24,576 nt of DNA, from the NCBI GenBank assembly GCA_037834085.1, contig JBBMKC010199830.1, positions 1 to 24,576 of the forward strand, read 5' to 3'. Below the pieces are notes generated by a model that had not been told where the DNA came from, did no database searches, and saw nothing but the letters and a program-made list of their open reading frames with translations. The position numbers were made by a program, and so were the translations under genes. This DNA comes from Bipalium vagum. Its lineage: Eukaryota; Platyhelminthes; Tricladida; Geoplanidae. This document shows, piece by piece, positions 8,827 through 20,115 of the stretch (positions are counted from its first letter, which is position 1; each line of letters starts with the position of its first letter).

Positions 8827-9770
8827 CTAAGGATCAAAATTTGTTTTATCACTTTGAAAATACGTCTTATCTGAAGCGATACATATATGCCAACATTTTA
8901 CTCAATTATCCATACAATGTTTAAATAATGACTTTGAGTTTGAAGCAAATTTCTTTTCACATTTTCAATCGCCTGGAAACGCTTTTCATTTTTGGAAAAT
9001 TCAAGTCGCATGGGACCATATCAGGGCTTTATTAAGTTTGTTGAATGATGTGTTTTGTTTTTGACCAAAATTTAACACAACTCTGTCATTTTTTGAAGCA
9101 TTATCATGGTGCGAAATCCACGGACTCTTTCCATAAATCTTTCCGTTTACGGACGAATATCCAGGTAACAATCATTGTTGACCAGGAATCCTCCAAGATG
9201 AATTCAGAGTGAACAATACTACAATACTCAAAGAAAGCCAATGAGAATTATCCTAATTTCTCATATTCTTCGGCGTGGTTTTTTTCCGTTTCAGATCATT
9301 TTCAAATTGCCATTTAGACGATTGTTAAAATGTCTGTATATCAGATTCGCATACTATGTCTCATCTCCAGTTATGACACGTTTCATAAACTAGCAATGAA
9401 ACTAGCAATTTTCTTTTGCAAATTTATTCTAATTTATATTTTGTAAATAAAGGAACTCTTTTGGAACAAATAAACATGAGTCAAAACATGATGTGCTAAG
9501 AAAACATAAATTATATACATTTATCGAACATTCAAATGGCGATTTTCCAACACATTATTCTTTGTAAAATGTACGTTTTTTCCTGTTGTTAATGTGCATG
9601 AGTGTCCTGAAGGAGTCAAATTGGATATTGGTTGCCGATTGTTTTTGAAAGTCTTTTAATGGTCGTAAATTTGAGTTTTAGTAATGCATTCATAATTATA
9701 ATTTGCTTAAAATTTTCAGGGATTTAGAACAAGAAATTTCATCGCTCACACAAAATTTGTTACACACACA
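8827..9770 (-). pseudogene. mariner transposase, broken (third lineage)
   Basis: A different mariner lineage from copies 1 and 2, of the kind ending YFEGD-x-x-x-I-D. Blocks, across frames: KFCVSDEISCSKSLKILSK (first HTH); KTFKNNRQPISNLTPSGH, matching the W-x-x-x-F-K-x-G-R linker and R-S-G-R-P; NNVLENRHLNVR; LFVPKEFLYLQ; MKRVITGDET with the first Asp (9365-9367); NNRLNGNLK; ISHHDNAS with the second Asp (9103-9105); IWSHAT in one frame and SPDMVPCDLNF in another, with the third Asp (9005-9007); SKMLAYMYRF/KCWHICIASDKTYFQSD; and TNFDP before TAG at 8827-8829. All three catalytic Asp codons survive, but many stops and several frameshifts separate them. I could not define the terminal repeats. Confidence 0.85.
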
Positions 9771-10734
9771 TTCCAAGAATAATAAAGATATTGAATGATT
9801 AAAACATCTGTGTTGTAAACCAACTTCATGATAGATAGTGCTTTAATTGAGAACAGTAAAATATATTTATATGACTATAAATTAACATGGATACCGCTAT
9901 AATTTTAAATAAAAAATTTCGGCTACTTTTCTAACAGAAAGTGATAATAAAAAAGTAAAATTAGTTAATGTAATTCTAATTATGAAAAATAATCAATAGA
10001 TGTATTTGGATAAATGAAAAACCTTAACTGTTTACTTTGATTAGTTGATTGATGGGAATTTCTTTTCAATCTGCATAAAAGAAAGAAAAAGAGAATTTTA
10101 AAAAAAGAAATTTTTATTATTTTGATAAAAGGTTTCTAACATTTATGATTAAAATCAACAATTTTCAATTCTAATGTAATATGATATGAGAATTTTAAAT
10201 ATTTTACCTCATTTATTAAATTAATCCTTACTGACACTCCAAAGTTCAAGTTATTTCCTTTAGGTTAAATTTCATAAAATATTTTGAAAATTATTATTTA
10301 TTCTATATATTTTGAAATATATGAAAATTAAATTACAGAAAAAGTATCTGTTGATAATAAAATGGAAAAGTAAACTAAAGTTCCTTATTTACTTAAAACA
10401 CTTATTTGAATATTTAACTAAAAGTTGGAAAACTGTAGCTAAAATAAAATTATTTTAAATAATTAATAATTTTTTAAAAACTGCATTACATATTTAAACA
10501 AAAACACTTAATTTTTAAAGAGATTATATTATTGAACTTTTGTGAAATGATAATATTAATTTATTGTAATCTTAATAACGGGTGGTCAATAAAGAATGAT
10601 AAATTGTCTAAATACATTATTTTTAAACTAAAAAAAATTAAATTTGAATTATTAATTGATTTAATTTATGCCAAGGTTTTTAATATCTTGCAAAATAAAC
10701 ATACGTTATTTTTAGCAATATTTTCTTTTAGATA
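9771..10734. other. No gene recognised; AT-rich spacer
   Basis: AT-rich sequence. A plus-strand frame at 10532-10735 encodes a Lys/Ile/Leu-rich peptide without recognisable motif, most likely chance, although it runs directly into the HTH fragment that follows. Confidence 0.65.
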
Positions 10735-10884
10735 ATGACGTATGAGAGCTGTGTAAGAAATTTGATAAAAACCCATTGTGAAAATGGGAAAACACCGGAA
10801 GAAATTTATGAAGCTGTAGAAAAAACGGTACTAAAGTCCACTATTTATAGATGGACTAAACTAATAAAAGAGGGAAAATCAAAT
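10735..10884 (+). pseudogene. Orphan helix-turn-helix fragment of a transposase-like protein
   Basis: ATG at 10735 opens a frame of about 50 residues with a well-formed HTH: MTYESCVRNLIKTHCENGKT, then PEEIYEAVEKTVLKSTIYRW and TKLIKEGKS. The pattern (I-K-x-x-x-E-x-G-K-T-x-x-E-I ... S-T-I-Y-R-W-x-K) is that of the first HTH in IS630/Tc1/mariner-type transposases, but I cannot name the subfamily. The frame stays open to 11091, but everything after about 10885 is the antisense of the neighbouring minus-strand mariner, so the real fragment ends there. No DDE domain follows. It could also be a remnant of a host HTH protein. Codon use is no different from the surroundings. Confidence 0.6.
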
Positions 10885-10903
10885 ATCAATTCATTGATAT
10901 TTG
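10880..10903. repeat. Perfect palindrome at the transposon junction
   Basis: CAAATATCAA (10880-10889), spacer TTCA, TTGATATTTG (10894-10903). It lies exactly where the plus-strand HTH fragment stops and the minus-strand mariner fragment begins. Confidence 0.9.
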
Positions 10904-11410
10904 GGTTGCAATTTTTTCTGGTTGATTCTCATTCTGGAAAGTCACTCTTTTTTCATAACTGTGCTTTCAAACTTAATTCATTTCTCGTCCGCCGTTTTGA
11001 AGCTGAAAAAAAGTTCCTTTTTATGGCGGTTTACGTGTATGCAGTATATATCAAAGACATCAGAGATTTGTACGAATCACTAAGGTTATAGGGCATACTT
11101 TAACTGGAATCCTCAAAATTCCAAATTGATTTCAAGTACCGTTGAACTGCTGCCATAGGAATATTTGTCCTTTATGAAATTTCCTCAATTGTTTGAGAAG
11201 CATTTTCTTCAAAAAAATTTCGCAATTCATTCTTATCAAATTGAACTGAATGATCAATTCTCTCGACATTTTGAAGGTCAAAATTTCGTCTCCAAAATCT
11301 GTTAAACTATTGTTGATAGTTGATGTCCTTGCGTTATGACTACAACTACATTGTAATAGTATACAAAGTTAAATGTGGTCCTCTTCAATTTTACATCTAT
11401 TATCTGACAT
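10890..11410 (-). pseudogene. mariner transposase, 5' half only
   Basis: Starts at ATG 11408-11410 (MSDNRCKIEEDHI), as usual for the family. Blocks across frames: FNRFWRRNFDLQ (usual W-F-x-R-F-x-x-G-x-F-D-L); VQFDKNELRNFFEENASQTI then EEIS and TNIPMAAVQRYLKSI (second HTH); a decayed G-K-W-V-P-H-x-L-S-D region reading SMPYNLSDS; FKTADEK with the first catalytic Asp; and NENQPEKIATQIS, corresponding to the E-Q-P-x-K-I-A-K-P-N-I-H block. The match then stops abruptly at about 10890, so the second and third catalytic residues and the C-terminus are missing. Several frameshifts and stops are present. The break point coincides with the palindrome at 10880-10903. Confidence 0.85.
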
Positions 11411-14400
11411 TTTTCCATTTTTTATTAAATTTTAAATTCAGCAAAATAATGAATTATAGATTTTATAGGTAACTAAAAAAACTACATATTAGTATTATTT
11501 ATATATAAAGTTAGTATATCCTGATAATTTTTCATTTTCTGTTATAAGCGAAATTATTTAGGAGTACCCATGATATGAGGTTGTAAATATATACTACTCA
11601 AATTAAAATATACAGATCTCAACTTCAAGCATTTTATTAATCCACATAAAAACAAATTGATCTAAACGATCGACCAAGTAGTGCAAGTTTATTTATCCCG
11701 ATGGAATAGAAATGCGAAGCAATATTAAGAGACGTTAATGACAGTCAAAATGAAAATAACACAGACCAACACTTGATCTTTTCACCATAAAAAAAACTTA
11801 AGAGTTGTCTTGAAAAGTAATAATATTTACCCAAATTATTTAATTACTCCATTCCATAAAAAAAACCAGATTTGTTAATAAGAAGATTATTTATATTAGA
11901 TAAGTATATCTTTATTTATCTTAACACAAATTTAATAATATTAAATTGAAAAAAGTTTTTAATATACTAAACTGACATCAGAATAAAAAAAAACAAATTC
12001 TTTGAAAGATATTCATGGTCTGCCAAAAAAATCTTATAAAACTCTAATATTTTCCTAATTAAGTGAGATAAACCCCTTAAAAAGTTTTCCTAATCAAACA
12101 TGTTTGTTCATACATTTTTAATGTTCAGTAATCTTTTTTATAGTAGTATAGCTTATTAATTAATATTATTAATAAATGAGTTTTAATATGATGTTGAACT
12201 AATTCAACTTCTAGAATTTCTACTTTCTAAAGGCCAATAGAGGCCGTAGAGCCTTTATTTTGATTCTGATACAAAATGCTTGCAAAGAAATAATCCGTTT
12301 ATTTCATCTCCATAATATTCTACTTTATCATATTATAAGGCATTTCTTTTGCTATTAACATGAGAAAATATTTTCCATCTGATCTGAAGGTAAATCCTTT
12401 TGCTCGGTTAAGTAAATTACTGAGGGTGAACAAAGTTTTTAAACTCTATGTATTGTTGGATTTTAATTCCTCATAATAATAAAAAATAAAATAAATTATA
12501 ATAATAAACTCAATAATATTAATGAATATTAATAACAATAATAATGTTTTTAACAAAAAAATATTTTTTATGCAGCTAATGCTGCCTAATTTAAAAAGCT
12601 TTTGTTTTATTATTATTATTGTTAATATTTTTTGATAATATATTTTATATGGTAGCAGTTAACAATTCTAATTTATAATATAATTTATAAAAATGTTTAA
12701 AGTTTTATATTATGGTTTTTTTGCTCCTTTATAATTATTTATTATTTCAAATTTGAAAGTTCAACTATTATTTTTTTTTGTTTTATTTAATCATAATTTA
12801 ATTTAATAAATATTCAGTTTGTTTTAATCTAAATGAAGATATGTTCTTTTCAAAAGTGTTTTAAATAAAACAATTATTTATGGCCGTGAATTATTTCTCA
12901 CAGTTCATTTATCGGAATATTAAACTCTTTGATAAGCGTGAGAGCATTTCTGTTCAAAACAGGTCCAAATTGCCATCAAATGTGTGGGGCTTTTAATTTT
13001 GAAATTGACTGAGTTTTTTCTATGGTATTTATTATCTGTTTTTGTTAAAATTATAACAAAGAATTTTGAAGAATAACAAAGAGAATATTTTTTCTGACAC
13101 GGCAAATTATTATTAATACAAAGTCATTTTAATAAACTTTCAAAATCAAATCTCCAAATTTTATTTCCTGGACGCATCAATCGTCGTTAAAGATCTGCGA
13201 CAGTCCATTAATCCTAATTCGTTTGATTATTCTGTTTTTATGAAGTTTATAATGTTTTATTTTATTTTGGATAAATTATAATATTTTTTGCTTGGATTAA
13301 TCAGCTTAACTTTCCTCTATAAAATTGCAGTAAACGTGAACACGAAGTTCATAAAAAAAGTATCATAAAAACGTTAATAAAATTTGTGAAAAATAAAGAA
13401 ACTCATTTCATAATGAAAAGGACGCTTTTAAGGTCAGTGTGGCCTTTGGCTTTCGATAAAAAAAAAGAAAAACAATATCTCTTTTACTTTGAATAATAAT
13501 GATTAATATTTGGGATCATTAATTTTTTAAAGATTATATTGAGAAAAAATTAGAAATATTTTAATATTTTAATTGATTTTCAATGCTAAGAAGTATTTAT
13601 TAAAATTTCTTGTTAGTTACTGCAACGTTATCAACAGTTTCTGAATTCATAGTCAAGATTTGGTAACATTTTTATTCAATGAAAATAATTGTATAGTTTG
13701 AATAAGGTCCTCTTTTATTATTTACTTAAACAAATTAATTACCTGAAACCTTTTAAAACATTAATTTAATTATTTAATTTTTAAAAGAAACCTTTAAATT
13801 TATAAAATTATTTAAAATTTATTTTACATAATGGATTAAATTTTAATATATTACTTTCAAATTTATTTTAAAAATATTTATAATTTATAATTTATTATTT
13901 AATATTAATTAACATTTAATCCTTACATTTTTTATTATTAAGTGATTATTTATTTTTTTTCTTTTTTAATTTATTTTTAAAGTTAATACTTACAAAATTT
14001 TTTCTTAATATAATAGTTTTTTTAATTAACTCTATTCAGTGTATGATTAAATATTTTAAATTCAGTTTTAAATGTTTTCTGATTAAGAAAATTAATTATT
14101 TCTTATTAAGATTCATAAATATTTTCTATACTCTAAAACGTTTATCTGAGTTAGTTAATTTAATTTTAAATTCAATTATAACTTTTAAAATGAAATTCAC
14201 TAAATCTTCTTTTATTATAATTGAGCAATATATTTATTAAATAATATTATAATTAAAAATTATCATTGAAATTTGGATATTTTCATTCAAAAATTAATTT
14301 TTAAACATCTCCGGCAAAAATATATCTAAATTACAGAATAAAAATAATTCTTAATTAATTTGAATTAGGAAAATTTTAATTAAAATAATAATTTTGAAAA

Positions 14401-14846
14401 TTAATAAACTAGACCCTGGATTAGAATTTGAGATGATTGATTGATTTCTTCAAATATTGAGATTTTAATAATTAAAAATTTATTCTTCACGGAAACTGTG
14501 CCTTATAATTATGTGAAAGTGAATAATTAAAAAGTTATATTATTTTGTCTTTTTGTATTTAAAAAAGAGTATGCATTACATTAAATTACCGTTACAGACC
14601 AATTAACTAAAATGAAAAGTGCATAAAGATCTTAAAATCGTTGTCTACTGTATTTTGGGTGAAAGTGATTTGATATATTCAGAAATATATTAACACAAGG
14701 ATTAATATGTACAGGATTATTGAATCAAACCATGAATTTTATTAAATAAAGTAAACATGTTCACAGAACGAGCTAGCAAATGTATTTAAATATAAATTTT
14801 TATAGAACAAAATTTGTACAACAAAATGAAAGTCTACACAATAAGA
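11411..14846. other. No gene recognised; long AT-rich stretch
   Basis: Mostly very AT-rich DNA with short chance frames, such as 14043-14240 (plus), which is Lys/Phe/Ile-rich without motif. A less AT-biased island at about 12890-13220 contains a minus-strand frame (12920-13105, MPCQKKYSLCYSSKFF...), which I cannot assign. A short inverted repeat AAAGGC/GCCTTT lies near 12230-12258. Confidence 0.6.
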
Positions 14847-14942
14847 TTATTCGATGTGATCCCCATTAGTCACCCCAGCAATCTCTAGTCTTTACCGAAA
14901 CTTAGTACGTGGTCGTTTTATCTCTTCCTGATTCAATATTAT
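14847..14942 (-). pseudogene. Transposase C-terminal fragment
   Basis: The minus strand reads NIILNQEEIKRPRTKFR, a stop, then RLEIAGVTNGDHIE and TAA at 14847-14849. This resembles the end of arthropod Tc1/mariner-related transposases in which a helix (V-W-x-E-x-E-Y-R-L-D) leads to T-N-G-A-H-I-E. Only the last 30 or so codons are recognisable; upstream (to about 15560) the sequence is less AT-biased but no DDE motif can be read with confidence. The call rests on a short match. Confidence 0.4.
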
Positions 14943-17174
14943 ATTACTTTCTTGACAGCATCCTGTAATGAATTTACACTGATAAATTTACACTGTGTTG
15001 TGCCTTGCTCTATATCCAAATACAATATCATATATTATTATTGTATTCAGTTAAGGATAGAAGGAGATCACAAATAGGATGACAAAAGATAGATTAAATT
15101 TTCATAAAGACATTTTCCTTGATTTATGAGTTGACCAGAATTCAATTGGAATACATAATTCCTTCCATCCATACCTTGTCAATCTAGGGTTCATCAATAT
15201 GTTATCATATATCTATGCTTCGAATGCAATACTTTTCTTGAAATTATGAGTCATGACATCACCTCTGGTCTGTTCCTCGTATATTTTGTTGAGCTCCAAA
15301 ATCGGATGCCTAATTTATACAAGCCATGAAAAAACACATGCAGTTAAATATAATATCCATGCTTCTTGATCCTTCATGAAAGTGATTTTTCAGATGTTCT
15401 AACTCTACAGTCAGTATATTTTTTTCATTTTACTTTTCCCGAAATTTACCAGATATTCAGAGAGAGAATTAATATTCTGAAATCTTTTTCCTTTATCAAA
15501 TTTCATACTTCTGCACATAAGCTTGTCCAATAAAATCTAAAGGGTAAGGTTTTCAAAATTCAGTAAAAATCCAAATAAATAACCAAAAAAATGTTTTGAT
15601 TTTTCACAACTCACAAATGATTTATGGTTTTTTATTTCAGCGTAACCCTTTAACAGTTAAGGAATACTTATGTATGGTACAAGAATATTGTGAATCCAAC
15701 TTTAATTGATATAGATTTCTAAAGTCATGATAAATTCTACAAGGCGGGTATAACAATCTATAATTTCTGAAATGAGTTTTGATACAATTCGATTGAACGG
15801 AGAAGCTGGATTAAATGATCATCAAAAAGCATAAACATGTTCCATACAGAGTTCTTCCTTTGTGAAAATCTGCAGAATCTTTATTTATCTTCATCAAAAT
15901 CCATTTTCCATTGTTAATTAAAATTAAAAAAATGTATTTCATCAGCTTTGTATTATGCATACAGACGAATTTTGAAGGGATATAATGCAATATAATATTA
16001 AAATCTTCATCTGACATTATTTCATTTTGTTTTCTGTAAAACTTTCTTTTATAAAGCCATCGACATTAACAATTAAAATAAAATATTTTAATTGAGAAAG
16101 CAGTTTTATTAATTACTTTATTTTTCTAAGTTAATATTTTATAAATCTTCTCTAAATTCTATTTTCAGGTCTTCTTAAATCAACAATATTTGTGAAATTC
16201 TAAACAGAAAGAACTAACTTCACAAAATCAATAATATTCTTTTACTTAGATCGATTTAATTTTATATTTTAATCAGAATTTTATTTTCATTTTCCGATAT
16301 CTTATTACGACTTATAATTATATTTTTCAATTAAAGGTGAATTTAATATGCTTATATAAGACATTTGATATCTTCTTTACCAGCGAAGTCCACTGAACAA
16401 AAGCTTATTAATTAAAATAATTTATAATTATTATTTTAAAAGAAATCTATTATTTGGTGAAAGCAATTAAATGGAGATATTATTAAATTAAAAATATCCA
16501 TTTTCTTTAAAACATTTATTTTCCAAACAATTATCTGATAACGTGGAAGATAATGTATCGATTAATAATGTGAATCTAAAATAGAATCAGCCAGGGAAAG
16601 AATTTTTTAGATTTTTTTCGAACCGAAATTTATTTATTATATTTAATAACCGGATAGTTTTTTTCTTTTAAAAACTTTATAAAATATTTAAAAATCTATT
16701 AATAATATTTTTAGACAATTTTATTAAAATTATTTTTAAATTAATAACTTAAAATATCAGAAAATAATTTTTTATTAAAGGACATTTATAAACAACATAT
16801 TTTTTATTTTTATTAAAATTGAAATTTTTTATTATAGAAACAAATATATAGTTTGTTCAGGAATATCATAAATAATTTCTTTTTAAAATGAATTTGTATA
16901 AGAATTGTGAATAAAATGAAATAATGTCATTATGTAACTATTAATATAAAATATTATTAAAGAATAAAAAAGAAAAAGATCAAATAAATATTATAATTTT
17001 CTTATTTTCATATACATTTTAATCTTGAATTCTTAACTAAGCTGGTCGTTAGGTGTGATCTGAATTTTTTATGATAAAAATTGATTTTACTAATATGCAT
17101 TATATAGTCATTTTATTATTATTAATATATAAAAATATATATTTCAATATCAAATATTCTTTCTCAGTATAAAA
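14943..17174. other. No gene recognised
   Basis: The first 600 bases (to about 15560) are more complex than the AT-rich background and may be the eroded body of the element whose C-terminus ends at 14847, but no motif supports this. A minus-strand frame at 15811-16017 (MSDEDFNIILHYIPSKF...) begins like a mariner protein but shows no HTH. The rest is AT-rich sequence without features. Confidence 0.5.
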
Positions 17175-17515
17175 ATGAAATTAAATCGCAAAAATTTTCG
17201 TGTTATAATTTATTGTGATTTCCGACGGGAATTAAGTATCTCAATAAAATTGAATAAATCAGCTTAATTCAACTTTTCCTGATGAAATCCAGAACAAATT
17301 CATCATATATCACATGGTTCAAAGAATTTAATTGTAGTCATGGTTCGATAGGCATGAATTTACAGAAAGACGTCAAAAATCAGATGTGCAAACATTGATG
17401 CCACCTAACAATCATTAAAGTTTGATAGTCATGTGACTTACCGTGAGATTCAGGCATCATTTGGATTTAATAAGAGTAGCATATATTGGTTTTAAAAACA
17501 ATAAAGCAGTTTATA
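17175..17515 (+). pseudogene. mariner transposase, N-terminal HTH part only
   Basis: ATG at 17175 gives MKLNRKNFRVIIYCDFRREL, matching the HTH_48 opening common in arthropod mariners (F-R-A-V-I-Y-Y-D-F-R-R-G-L). Further blocks, across frames: IIYHMVQRI/TWFKEFN (usual T-V-Y-x-W-F-x-E-F); GMNLQKD and RRQKSDVQTLMPPNNH (usual D-E-F-R-E-G-R-P-K-T-A-V-x-P-E-N); and SHVTYREIQASFGFNKSSIY, the second HTH (usual R-H-V-T-Y-R-E-I-E-x-x-L-G-I-S-x-x-S-I), followed by a stop at 17493-17495 and a trace of L-K-x-I-K-Q-F. The DDE domain is absent downstream. A distinct lineage from the other mariners here. Confidence 0.85.
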
Positions 17516-19915
17516 TATAATTTGTCGTTTTAAAAATTTTTATCTTTTTGAAATACACAAATGAATGCAAATGTCTTGACTAAAGTATGTTTAGTTTTTC
17601 ATTTATCATATTATTCCGTAAAATTAATTTGAAAACTGTTAACAAATCTTTATCTATTATCTTACAAAGATTCGCAAATAGTTATATATATATAATCTTT
17701 TAGATACTCTCATTGTTTTGGTAAGCATTATTGGTAATTAAATCAATTGTTAAACCCTATATATGTCCCTTTCATCACTGCTTAGTCCTTTTATAATATC
17801 AAATAACTGACAATCAAGACTTAGATTTTATGTGAAAGATAGTAATATTAGTTATAATGTGTTGATAATTCTTTTATTTTTATTTTCTCATTACCATTTC
17901 CATCTTCATAAGTAGCTGCAAAAGAATATAGGATCATTTTGGATTAATAAAAGTTATAGAAATTCATAATATCAATTGGAATTGATAAAATTCGTGTTTG
18001 ATATTTTTTACCTTAGAAAACTTTTCATTTAAGTATCACATGCAAAGTAACAACATATTAATTATGGAAATATCCCTGAATAAAAAAATTTCGGATGATT
18101 TTTATTCGAATAATGTTTTATCATTTATCATATTTTCTCACACGTTCCTTTTAATCCTATGGAATATTTTCATTTATTTCGCATCTTTTGGGTTATTTAT
18201 TCTATTAATTAAAACTATTCAGTAAAATAGTAATAAAGATGATTATAAATTCTGGAAATTAATTTTTCTCTAACTTTTCTTTTCCATTTATTCCTGTTAG
18301 TCAGAATTAATAATATTTATAATTAAAATCTATTTATTCAATATTTAAACTCAAAAATCTTCAAGAAATGTTGTATAATCTATTTTAAATATAAATATCT
18401 TGAAAGTTATAAATAATTAATAATGACATTTATTACTATTTGAATTGAAATAAATTTCCAAAATTGTAGTTTACCACTATCCATATTGTCTAAATATTTT
18501 TTACATTATATATTTAAATATATATATCAAATTTGAAATATGTTACGCTAGTTAATTAATAATAATGGGGTTTAATGATATATAAGCAATGGAACTATGT
18601 ATAAAAATTAAGATTAAAACCTCTAACAAAATTAATAAATATTTGAAGTTAGGTAATAAAATCAGTTTAAAATAAAATTTAAAACGTACTTATTTTAAAT
18701 TATTATAAGTCATTAAATCAATAATATTACAATAATATAGATTTAAAAATCTCATAATTATAATTCAATTTGCTAATTCAAATTAGTACCATTCCTTGTC
18801 TTTGGACCTGAATAACTCTCTCTCTCTAAATTTATTTCTTATTATTTTAAAACTATTTTTTAAATATTATCAGAAAATCTTTAAATTTGAATCAAGATTT
18901 AATGTTATATTTTTTTATTTTTATTATCAATATGATTTTAAATATAAAATATATATAAACCAATTTTGATCACTTTAAAAAGATAAAAAATGCAAATTAA
19001 GGAAACCATAAATTTTTTCCTATTAACTTACAAGTTCCCTTTATTTTATCTTCAAAATGGTTAGGTTTATTTTTAAAAAATCTACTCTATGATTTTATTT
19101 CGTACAGAAACATAATTATCGGGTATCCAATCTCTTTAAACAAGGTTAAAATTATACTGCAGCAGTTACAAATTAAGAATAAATGACAAGTGTTTCTATT
19201 GGGAATTTTTATTAAAATTTCTGGAGAATTAATATAAAATTTAGTAAATGAAAAAATGCATTGAACTTACATTTCCATTTATATTACTTAATTAATTATA
19301 ATATTTAAAAGAAATTATTATTTTTTGTAATATCTTTTTGAAATTTTTAAGTATCACTTTTTAAGTATCACTCCGTTAAAATAATTTTTATTTAAATATA
19401 AGTAATTATATTTCATTTTTAGAATTTTTTTGAGAACTAATCTGAAAATTAACACGAGGTATAAATAAAGATTAATCTGCCAATCTCAACCTCAAGTTTT
19501 GGAGAATTTATGACGGTGATAATATTGTTTGAATAATGACTAATATTTTTCGTTATTAAGTTTAATTCAGTTTTCGGTTTTCTGTCTTCTCATATATATT
19601 AATATATACATATATATTATTAATATATTATTACCTTAATATATACGTATGGTAATATATTTCATTGTTATAAAATATAAGTAATATATATATATATATA
19701 AAGTTTTCATTGTTAATAAGAATGAAAAGGCTGTCAAGTGGAATTTGATTTCCTTGTCAAAACATAAATACATCAATTAAACGTTGATATTTCTTTCTCG
19801 CTCTGAACTTTGATATATTTTAAAATATTTTAAAATAATAAAAAAATGATTCTTTTAGCGAAACCGTGTTGATATTAAAATCAGTATATATTAATCTAGA
19901 GAGCAATTATTTTTT
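17516..19915. other. No gene recognised; AT-rich stretch
   Basis: A plus-strand frame at 17998-18225 encodes 75 hydrophobic residues with a Leu/Ile/Phe-rich end that could pass as a membrane helix, but it has no recognisable homology and is typical of AT-rich noise. A perfect 14-bp tandem duplication (TTTTAAGTATCACT) lies at 19345-19372. An alternating TA tract is annotated separately. Confidence 0.6.
19591..19702. repeat. Alternating TA-rich, self-complementary tract
   Basis: Long runs of TATATA with an inner inverted pair ATTACC/GGTAAT (near 19631-19657). Low complexity and likely to form cruciforms; no further function visible. Confidence 0.85.
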
Positions 19916-20115
19916 TATTTTTCAAGTAAACGCTTTAAAAAACAATTTTGAAAACACAAAATTTTATTGATAATATTGACTTGATACATGTTTAAATCTT
20001 TTTCATTCACTGAAGAAGATCGGAATGAAAAGATCGAAACATGTATCAAGTCAATATTATCAATAAAATTTTGTGTATTCAAAAATGTTTTTTAAAGCGT
20101 TTACTTGAAAAAAAA
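19916..20115. repeat. Long near-perfect inverted repeat (hairpin)
   Basis: The left arm (about 19916-20008) and right arm (20023-20115) are inverse copies of about 90 bp, with a 14-base loop (20009-20022). By eye the arms differ at about four bases plus one single-base indel. Shared landmarks include CAAGTAAACGCTTTAAAAAA, ATTGATAATATTGACTTGAT and CATGTTT. The right arm, read on the plus strand, contains AATAAA (20062-20067). No coding sequence lies inside. It may be two inverted copies of the end of a retroelement, or a foldback MITE. Confidence 0.93.
20005..20045 (+). ncRNA. Hammerhead-ribozyme-like motif (tentative)
   Basis: The plus strand reads CTGAAGA (20010-20016), one extra A, GATC (20018-20021), a ten-base loop, GATC (20032-20035) and GAAAC (20036-20040). 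This follows the hammerhead plan CUGANGA, stem II, GAAA. The next bases, ACATGT then A, are self-complementary and could form the short stem III of a dimer, with GUA as the cleavage triplet. The extra A before stem II and a weak stem I (A-U, mismatch, U-A, U-A) argue that it is degenerate or a chance resemblance. Penelope-like retroelements are known to carry hammerhead motifs in their terminal repeats. Confidence 0.3.

Noticed and set aside
12229-12258. Short inverted repeat AAAGGC/GCCTTT resembling a terminator
   Set aside because: Arms of six bases with no gene upstream; expected by chance, and bacterial-type terminators are not relevant here.
15811-16017. Minus-strand frame starting MSDED, like a mariner start
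   Set aside because: No HTH or catalytic motif follows; the resemblance is limited to the first residues.
17998-18225. Possible small membrane protein
   Set aside because: The hydrophobic end could be a membrane helix, but composition alone explains it; no homology, splice signal or promoter seen.
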